From an uncultured Clostridiaceae bacterium (GTDB taxonomy: Bacteria; Bacillota; Clostridia; TANB77; CAG-508), in assembly GCA_905198755.1 (NCBI GenBank), contig CAJKDR010000011.1, forward strand, positions 1-18,500: a stretch of 18,500 bases of DNA. Direction: 5' to 3'. A program made the translations under genes and the position numbers. The notes below the pieces were generated by a model. That model was not told where the DNA came from. It made no database searches and saw only the letters and a list, made by a program, of their open reading frames with translations. Each line of letters starts with the position of its first letter. Within the stretch, counting starts at the first letter, position 1. Positions 14,777-18,500 of this stretch are shown piece after piece.

Positions 14777-15313
14777 ATGACAGGAACAATACAAGATATA
14801 TCAATAGATTATATGAGTAATAAACCAAAAATAACATTATTACTGAACGAACGAGATTGCCTAAATTCAATAGAAAATCTTAAAGACGATAAATTAACCA
14901 TTGATATAAAAAAATGGCGAAAAAAACGAAGTTTGGACGCAAATAACTACTTTTGGGAATTACTTCAAAAAGTTTGCAACTATAAAGACATAAATACAAT
15001 AGAAGATTACAAACGTAGAGTAAAAGAATTAGGAATATTTAAGCAATTTAAAATAATGGCACAAGATGTAAAGACTTTTGAAAAAATATGGACAGATAGA
15101 GGAACAGCTTGGTTTTGTGAAATAGTAGATACAGATTATATAGGAAATATAGAATTTAGAATTATAAATGCGTACTATGGTTCGAGTTCTTACAATAGTA
15201 AACAAATGAGTAGGTTAATAGATAATTTAGTGCAAGATTGTAAAGCTGTAGGAATAGAAACAAAGCCACAAGCAGAAATAAATAGTCTGTTAGAGAGCTG
15301 GAATAAAAAATGA
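14777..15313 (+). CDS. NinB-like phage recombination protein (tentative)
   Basis: A 178-residue protein with a GAGG site before ATG 14777. Residues 40-65 contain KWRKKRSLDANNYFWELLQKV, resembling the phage family that shares SLDANxYFW with NinB-like proteins, and residues about 150-178 read YYGSSSYNSKQMSRLIDNLV then DCKAVGIETKP, a motif often found with it in Firmicute phages. NinB of lambda is linked to recombination mediation. It lies between SSB and an HNH-like gene whose ATG overlaps its stop by four bases. I am fairly sure this is a conserved phage recombination-block gene, less sure of the name. Confidence 0.55.
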   Translation: MTGTIQDISIDYMSNKPKITLLLNERDCLNSIENLKDDKLTIDIKKWRKKRSLDANNYFWELLQKVCNYKDINTIEDYKRRVKELGIFKQFKIMAQDVKTFEKIWTDRGTAWFCEIVDTDYIGNIEFRIINAYYGSSSYNSKQMSRLIDNLVQDCKAVGIETKPQAEINSLLESWNKK

Positions 15314-15684
15314 TAGTAAAAGATTTGAGTAATTCGTTTAATCCAGTACCAAAGATAAAAAAGGAAAAGAAAGAAAAGATTACAGGAATCAAAAAGAAAA
15401 GTAATAAATTAGCAAAATTAGAACGACAAAGAGATAAAGATATAGTGAAAAGTGGCATATGTGAATATTGTGGACAATATAGTAAAAGATTAGATCCTCA
15501 CGAAGTTTATGGAGGAAGTAATCGTAAAAGAAGTATTAAATGCAAATTTATTAAAATGATATGTCCCAAATGCCATTCTAATGAAGAAATAATAAATCAA
15601 TTAAGAATAGATATTCAAAAAGAATTTGAAAAAGAACACACAAGAGAAGAGTTTATAAAATTAATAGGAAAATCATACATCTAG
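15310..15684 (+). CDS. HNH-like zinc-binding phage protein
   Basis: The 124-residue protein has a basic N-terminal 45 residues (KIKKEKKEKITGIKKKSNK). It is followed by a compact metal-binding module with C51-x2-C54 in CEYCGQ, D62-P-H64-E in RLDPHEVYGGSNRKRS, and C85-x2-C88-H89 in CPKCHS. The order CxxC, H-E, N-R, CxxCH is the HNH-nuclease style seen in small phage recombination endonucleases (NinG-like or HNH type). Its ATG overlaps the preceding stop (ATGA). Nuclease activity is inferred; the module could serve only for DNA binding. A stem-loop begins at its stop codon. Confidence 0.65.
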   Translation: MIVKDLSNSFNPVPKIKKEKKEKITGIKKKSNKLAKLERQRDKDIVKSGICEYCGQYSKRLDPHEVYGGSNRKRSIKCKFIKMICPKCHSNEEIINQLRIDIQKEFEKEHTREEFIKLIGKSYI

Positions 15685-15708
15685 GGATAAGACATAAGTT
15701 TTATCCCT
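15683..15708 (+). terminator. stem-loop after the HNH-like gene, weak terminator
   Basis: AGGGATAA (15683-15690) is perfectly complementary to TTATCCCT (15701-15708) across a 10-base loop, starting inside the HNH-like stop codon and followed by TTAATTATA, only a weak T-run. It lies in the 45-base gap before the replication gene, a likely partial terminator or processing hairpin separating the recombination and replication genes. Confidence 0.5.
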
Positions 15709-15729
15709 TTAATTATAAGGTGGGAGAAT

Positions 15730-16287
15730 ATGGAAGATACAAGTTATATAAAATTATTTAGAAAAATATTAAAATCTCCCATTTGGGATAATGAAAAAGC
15801 ACTAAAGGTTTGGATATGGTGTTTATTAAAGGCTACACATAAGGAAAGAGACCAATTAGTTGGAAAACAATTAGTGCATTTGAAAAAAGGACAATTTGTT
15901 ACTGGAAGAAAATCAGCAAGTGACGATTTAGGAATAAATGACAGAACAATTTATGACTATTTAAAATTACTTAAGAAATTAAACATGATTAGCATAAACT
16001 CCAACAACAAATTTTCCGTTGTAAGTATTGAGAAATGGGAAGATTATCAAATTGAAGAATTAAAAATCAACAACAAACCAACAACAAATGAACAACAAAT
16101 CAACACAAACAAGAATGTAAAGAATAATTTATATTTATTTATATTTAATAAATATAGGGAAGAACTTCAAAAGGCAAAATTTTATCAAAGAATGAAAATT
16201 ATAAAAAAAATCAGAAATTCAGAAGAATATAAAAATTTAAGTATTGAAGAACAAAAAAAGTTAGACACAGAATTACTTACTAACTAA
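15730..16287 (+). CDS. phage replication initiator (DnaD-like N-terminal domain)
   Basis: A 185-residue protein with an N-terminal winged-helix domain typical of phage replisome organisers: YIKLFRKILKSPIWDNEKAL, KVWIWCLLKATHKE, FVTGRKSASDDLGINDRTIYD and a beta hairpin ending SVVSIEKWEDYQIEEL (about residues 5-114). A poorly structured Asn/Gln/Thr segment (about 115-133) links to a short basic C-terminal helix rather than a full DnaD C-domain, so it is a short form of the family. It should load the host helicase at the phage origin. The linker segment is encoded by four 11-base tandem repeats that look like iterons, placing the origin inside the gene as in several phages. GGTGGGAG precedes ATG 15730. 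Confidence 0.8.
   Translation: MEDTSYIKLFRKILKSPIWDNEKALKVWIWCLLKATHKERDQLVGKQLVHLKKGQFVTGRKSASDDLGINDRTIYDYLKLLKKLNMISINSNNKFSVVSIEKWEDYQIEELKINNKPTTNEQQINTNKNVKNNLYLFIFNKYREELQKAKFYQRMKIIKKIRNSEEYKNLSIEEQKKLDTELLTN
16067..16110. repeat. four 11-bp iterons inside the initiator gene (candidate phage origin)
   Basis: TCAACAACAAA, CCAACAACAAA, TGAACAACAAA and a weaker TCAACACAAAC occur in tandem with exact 11-base period (16067, 16078, 16089, 16100), and one more CAACAACAAA is at 16002-16011. Eleven is not a multiple of three, so the protein segment is not a repeat: the order is kept at DNA level. Being inside the initiator gene, they are good candidates for its binding sites. Confidence 0.6.
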
Positions 16288-16299
16288 GGAGGGATTTAA

Positions 16300-16596
16300 T
16301 TGAATAAAAATACTAAGAAAATAGTTTATAAGATACTAGAAAAAGATGAATTAGCGAGAAAAGATGATTGGTACTTAGTACAACAAACATTAATTGAAAT
16401 GCTACCATGCAATCAAGGAACAGCATTTGGACAAGTACTACAAGGAATGAAATATAAAGGAATAAGTTTTGAATCAATAACAAGACATAGAAGAAAATTC
16501 TTAGAAAAACATCCTGAATTAAAAGACAGTGAAGCAGAGCAGTCAAGAAGAGAGGAAGAAGAAAATTATATTTTGGAATATGGTAAAAAGATATGA
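16300..16596 (+). CDS. conserved-type phage protein of unknown function
   Basis: The 98-residue protein begins with TTG 16300, six bases after a strong GGAGGG; no ATG fits. It opens MNKNTKKIVYKILEKDELAR, has an RKDDWYLVQQ motif, then FGQVLQGMKYKGISFESITRHRRKF and an acidic tail SEAEQSRREEEENYILEYG. The middle looks helix-turn-helix-like. Proteins with this ISFESITR-RR layout occur in the early regions of Firmicute phages with no known function. Its stop overlaps the next ATG (ATGA). Confidence 0.65.
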   Translation: MNKNTKKIVYKILEKDELARKDDWYLVQQTLIEMLPCNQGTAFGQVLQGMKYKGISFESITRHRRKFLEKHPELKDSEAEQSRREEEENYILEYGKKI

Positions 16597-16763
16597 AAGA
16601 GTGTGAAATGATAAAAAGAAATTTATGTACTGGTTGTACTGGACTTGCTGAAAAAGACTGGTGTGGACCAGAACAATGCGAAACATATAAGAATTTGAAA
16701 GATAAATCAGGAATAGAATTATGCAAAGCAATACTAGGAATACAAGAAAGGATAGACTTATGA
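16593..16763 (+). CDS. small cysteine-rich phage protein
   Basis: A 56-residue frame with start-stop overlaps on both sides: its ATG (16593) overlaps the previous stop and its TGA (16761-16763) overlaps the next ATG. It contains six Cys (C4, C12, C15, C24, C29, C44) in NLCTGCTGLAEKDWCGPEQC, suggesting a zinc-binding or disulphide-poor knuckle, then a short helical tail. Coupled translation supports it as real. Function is unknown. Confidence 0.65.
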   Translation: MKECEMIKRNLCTGCTGLAEKDWCGPEQCETYKNLKDKSGIELCKAILGIQERIDL

Positions 16764-17146
16764 CAGTTGAAGAAATTTTAATATTAATGAAAAATTTTTT
16801 TGAAGGTATAAAAGAAGAACAACAAAAGCTGAGAGAAGAATTAGAAATAAAACAAGCAGAGCAGGAAGATTTATTACATGAAATAGAATTGAGTAAATTA
16901 AATGCAGCAGAGATTGCAAAAGTAGTTAAGACATTAAAAGAAGTTAGAGTTAACAGAAGAATTATAAAAAATGATTTAGAAAGAGTTAAATTAATTAAAA
17001 ATTTTACTGACAAATACAATAATAAATTTATAACAAATGAAATATCAATGCTTTTGGGAGAATTGAAGAAATTAAATAAAACACAAAATAATAGAAAATA
17101 TCAACCTAGAGTATTCAAAAATCTAAAATGTGGAGGCAAAAGATGA
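16760..17146 (+). CDS. coiled-coil phage protein
   Basis: The 128-residue protein starts at ATG 16760, overlapping the previous stop (ATGA); an upstream ATG at 16721 lies inside the Cys-rich gene without a site. Residues 10-85 are mostly Glu, Lys, Leu and Ile and predict a long coiled coil (KEEQQKLREELEIKQAEQED). The C-terminal part contains ISMLLGELKKLNK and NRKYQPRVFKNLKCGGKR, a basic end. The end overlaps the resolvase ATG by four bases. No function recognised. Confidence 0.7.
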   Translation: MTVEEILILMKNFFEGIKEEQQKLREELEIKQAEQEDLLHEIELSKLNAAEIAKVVKTLKEVRVNRRIIKNDLERVKLIKNFTDKYNNKFITNEISMLLGELKKLNKTQNNRKYQPRVFKNLKCGGKR

Positions 17147-17505
17147 GTATTAATAGTAAACAAAAAGGAGCTAAAGGAGAGAGGGAGTTAGCAAACAAAT
17201 TAAAAGAGTATGGCTACGATTGCAGAAGAACACAACAATTTTGTGGGAAAACTGGTCAAGCGGATGATGTTGTAGGATTAGATTACATACACATAGAGTG
17301 TAAAAGGGTTGAAAGACTAAATATAGACGAAGCTATGGAACAAGCTATAAGAGATACAAAAGACGATAATTTTCCTACAGTATTTCATAGAAAAAACAAC
17401 AAAAAGTGGCTAGTAACAATGAGATTAGATGATTGGATTAAGATATATAACGAATATTATTCAAGTATGAAATTATCTGAAAGGAGCAGACAATGCGAAA
17501 ACTAA
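17143..17505 (+). CDS. Holliday junction resolvase-like nuclease
   Basis: The 120-residue protein starts at ATG 17143 after GGAGG. Motifs of the archaeal/phage Hjc-type PD-(D/E)XK nucleases are visible: KGAKGERELANKLKEYGY with E13, then RRTQQFCGKTGQADDVVGL with D41/D42, then IECKR with E52 and K54 as the catalytic E-x-K, and a later helix with EAMEQAIRD. These metal-dependent enzymes resolve branched DNA from phage recombination or replication. It overlaps the coiled-coil gene by four bases and the next small gene by 13, so all three are likely co-translated. The active-site residues look complete. Confidence 0.85.
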   Translation: MSINSKQKGAKGERELANKLKEYGYDCRRTQQFCGKTGQADDVVGLDYIHIECKRVERLNIDEAMEQAIRDTKDDNFPTVFHRKNNKKWLVTMRLDDWIKIYNEYYSSMKLSERSRQCEN

Positions 17506-17672
17506 AACCAAATGAAAAAATAATAAAAGAATACGATAGATACATATTAGTTGAAGTTAAATGTCCAAACGGTAATACATATAAAACAACAATAGATAAA
17601 TGGACAAGCAAAGATGAAGCTAAAGTAGATCGAACAGGAAACAAATTTAATTATAAATTAATCAGGAGGTAG
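17493..17672 (+). CDS. small phage protein of unknown function
   Basis: A 59-residue frame begins at ATG 17493 inside the end of the resolvase gene, with AAAGGAG nine bases upstream. It has alternating strands (YILVEVKCPNGNTYKTTIDK) and a basic end KFNYKLIRR, suggesting a small beta domain. The last two Arg codons form the GGAGG binding site of the next gene. No family is recognised. Confidence 0.6.
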   Translation: MRKLKPNEKIIKEYDRYILVEVKCPNGNTYKTTIDKWTSKDEAKVDRTGNKFNYKLIRR

Positions 17673-17675
17673 GCA

Positions 17676-17825
17676 ATGAAAAATTGTATTAATTGTTTAA
17701 GTTTTGGAGTTTGCAAAAAAGCAAGTGAAGAAATAAAAGACTGTTCAGATTTTGAAAAAAGGCATTATGATACAAAGCTAGTAAAGATAGAAGACGGAAC
17801 ATATTACTTTGAGGAAATAAAATAA
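17676..17825 (+). CDS. small cysteine-rich phage protein
   Basis: A 49-residue frame after a strong GGAGG. Cysteines C4, C7, C13 and C23 (KNCINCLSFGVCKK, then KDCSDFEK) form one likely zinc-binding unit, followed by a strand pair around KLVKIEDGTYYFEEI. Short Cys-rich proteins of this pattern are frequent in Firmicute phages and unassigned. Confidence 0.6.
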   Translation: MKNCINCLSFGVCKKASEEIKDCSDFEKRHYDTKLVKIEDGTYYFEEIK

Positions 17826-17838
17826 GGAGGAATGAAAA

Positions 17839-18147
17839 ATGATAATAGTAAATCAGGGTAAAAATACAATAGTAAATTTTGATAGAGTAGAAACCATATA
17901 TATAGTAGCTGACTTAGATGGAATAGAAGGAGTATCATATAAGATATGTTATAAAACTAATTCTGGAAGGAATAAATTAGGAGAATACAAAACAGGAGCA
18001 AGAGCAAAAGAAGTATTAAAAGAAATAGTTGAAAAATATTCAAGTTATTTGGAATTAAAAGGGGGAGTGGCTTTTATGCAAGGAGGTATGAATATACAAC
18101 CAAACATATTTAATATTCCAAAAGTATTTGAAATGCCAAAAGAATAG
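17839..18147 (+). CDS. conserved-type phage protein of unknown function
   Basis: A 102-residue protein with AAGGAGG upstream. It opens MIIVNQGKNTIVNFDRVETI and contains GVSYKICYKTNSGRNKLGEY and KTGARAKEVLKEIVEKY, then a Met/Asn/Pro-rich tail ending PKVFEMPKE. The layout of two strands, hairpin and helix looks like a small alpha/beta domain. I have seen this MIIVNQ...LGEYKT...RAKEVL...MPKE pattern in Firmicute phages, always without a function. Confidence 0.7.
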   Translation: MIIVNQGKNTIVNFDRVETIYIVADLDGIEGVSYKICYKTNSGRNKLGEYKTGARAKEVLKEIVEKYSSYLELKGGVAFMQGGMNIQPNIFNIPKVFEMPKE

Positions 18148-18156
18148 GAGGCATAT

Positions 18157-18258
18157 ATGGAAGAGCAGAAAGAATTAATAAAATCAATAGAAAAATGGTT
18201 ACCATTTGAAATAGAAAATTTAGAGAAATATATAAAATTAATAGAAAGGAAAGTATGA
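18157..18258 (+). CDS. very small phage peptide
   Basis: A 33-residue frame starts at ATG 18157 after TAGGAGG and ends at 18258, overlapping the next ATG (ATGA). It is a single charged helix (EEQKELIKSIEKWLPFEIEN). Tight coupling with its neighbours is the support. Function is unknown. Confidence 0.5.
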   Translation: MEEQKELIKSIEKWLPFEIENLEKYIKLIERKV

Positions 18259-18500
18259 AAATGTTTGATTTTTTTGAAGGACTAATAGAAAAGCTAGGAA
18301 TTAAGTTAATAAGTGATTTTACAAATAAATTATATGACTGGATAAAGGATATAAAAAATAATAGTAAAGGAGAAAACAATGATAATGGTTTTAACTCTGC
18401 ACAAATAGGAAGTTCAGGATACTCTGCACAAATAGGAAGTTCAGGAGACTCTGCAAAAATAGGAAGTTCAGGAGACTATGCAAAAATAGGAAGTTCAGGA
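18255..18500 (+). CDS. 9-residue tandem-repeat protein (3' end outside window)
   Basis: ATG 18255 overlaps the preceding stop and has AAAGGAAAG upstream. The frame stays open to the window end: 82 residues. Residues 1-33 form an amphipathic, partly hydrophobic helix region (FDFFEGLIEKLGIKLISDF, then TNKLYDWIKDI). A short Lys/Asn/Asp linker follows, then four copies of X-(S/Y)-A-(Q/K)-I-G-S-S-G from residue 47. The period of nine with a buried Ile/Ala and small Gly/Ser turns suggests a beta-solenoid. The repeats continue past the edge. I know of similar GSSG repeat runs in gut Firmicute and phage proteins, without function. Confidence 0.8.
   Translation, partial: MKMFDFFEGLIEKLGIKLISDFTNKLYDWIKDIKNNSKGENNDNGFNSAQIGSSGYSAQIGSSGDSAKIGSSGDYAKIGSSG
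18393..18500 (+). repeat. 27-bp tandem repeat, four copies and continuing
   Basis: Four in-frame 27-base units start at 18393, 18420, 18447 and 18474. The last 15 bases (ATAGGAAGTTCAGGA) are identical in all units. Differences are only at unit base 1 (A/T/G), base 5 (C/A) and base 10 (C/A), and each changes an amino acid (N/Y/D, S/Y, Q/K). The array runs past the window end. Confidence 0.9.

Larger units (their letters stand above)
9460..18500. mobile_element. prophage, integrase end through early region (right part outside window)
   Basis: A tyrosine integrase, repressor/Cro switch, excisionase-like gene and a block of siphovirus replication and recombination genes lie in classical order from 9512 onward. 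No structural or lysis genes are reached before the window ends. The left boundary is placed just after pyrG because the integrase converges on it, but the exact attachment core cannot be fixed without the other end. Mostly short, tightly packed or overlapping plus-strand genes from 11771 on support a phage origin. Confidence 0.9.

Noticed and set aside
18393..18500. CRISPR array
   Set aside because: Units are directly adjacent 27-base coding repeats with no spacers, in one open frame.

Overview
The window is very AT-rich (roughly 28% G+C by eye), with AGA as the main arginine codon, heavy use of ATA, GGAGG ribosome binding sites, and the gene set miaB, mutS, asnB and pyrG. This points to a low-GC Firmicute, most likely a Clostridia-like, possibly uncultured gut lineage. 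I cannot name a species.

Positions 1-9459 are host chromosome. A start-only minus-strand gene fragment (1-88) faces miaB (105-1436). miaB overlaps an unrecognised helix-turn-helix gene (1436-2170), followed by mutS (2192-4807). A GC-rich nested palindrome (4816-4887) separates mutS from the convergent asnB (4892-6742, minus). A membrane-anchored protein of unknown function (6851-7711) and pyrG (7855-9459) follow. The pyrG leader has a clear promoter and an attenuator-like terminator containing an A8C4 run, so CTP-responsive attenuation is plausible.

From about 9460 to the window end is the left part of a siphovirus-type prophage; the other end lies outside. A tyrosine integrase (minus) converges on pyrG, with 11-bp-phased direct repeats just past its stop codon. 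Its leader can fold to hide its own ribosome binding site, and its candidate promoter sits face to face with a plus-strand promoter that appears to drive a compact two-hairpin RNA ending in a classical terminator. The lysogeny control region follows: a frameshifted ImmA/IrrE-type gene and an XRE repressor (minus), facing a Cro-like regulator (plus). A 16-bp operator-like sequence occurs both at the Cro promoter start site and exactly at the 3' end of the Cro gene.

The plus-strand early operon carries an excisionase-like protein, small proteins, Gp157-like, a Rad52-like annealing protein, SSB, a NinB-like protein, an HNH-like zinc protein, a replication initiator with 11-bp iterons inside its gene (candidate origin), a Holliday junction resolvase-like nuclease and several small Cys-rich proteins. 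Together these look like a phage replication and recombination module. One minus-strand gene with its own promoter (12467-12715) interrupts the operon and may encode a small beta-barrel, Sm-like protein. The window ends inside a gene encoding nearly perfect 9-residue repeats (18393-18500 and beyond) whose DNA differences are all amino-acid changing. The best candidates for something undescribed are the small RNA and integrase control region, the Sm-like protein, the initiator-gene iterons, the repeat protein and the pyrG leader.
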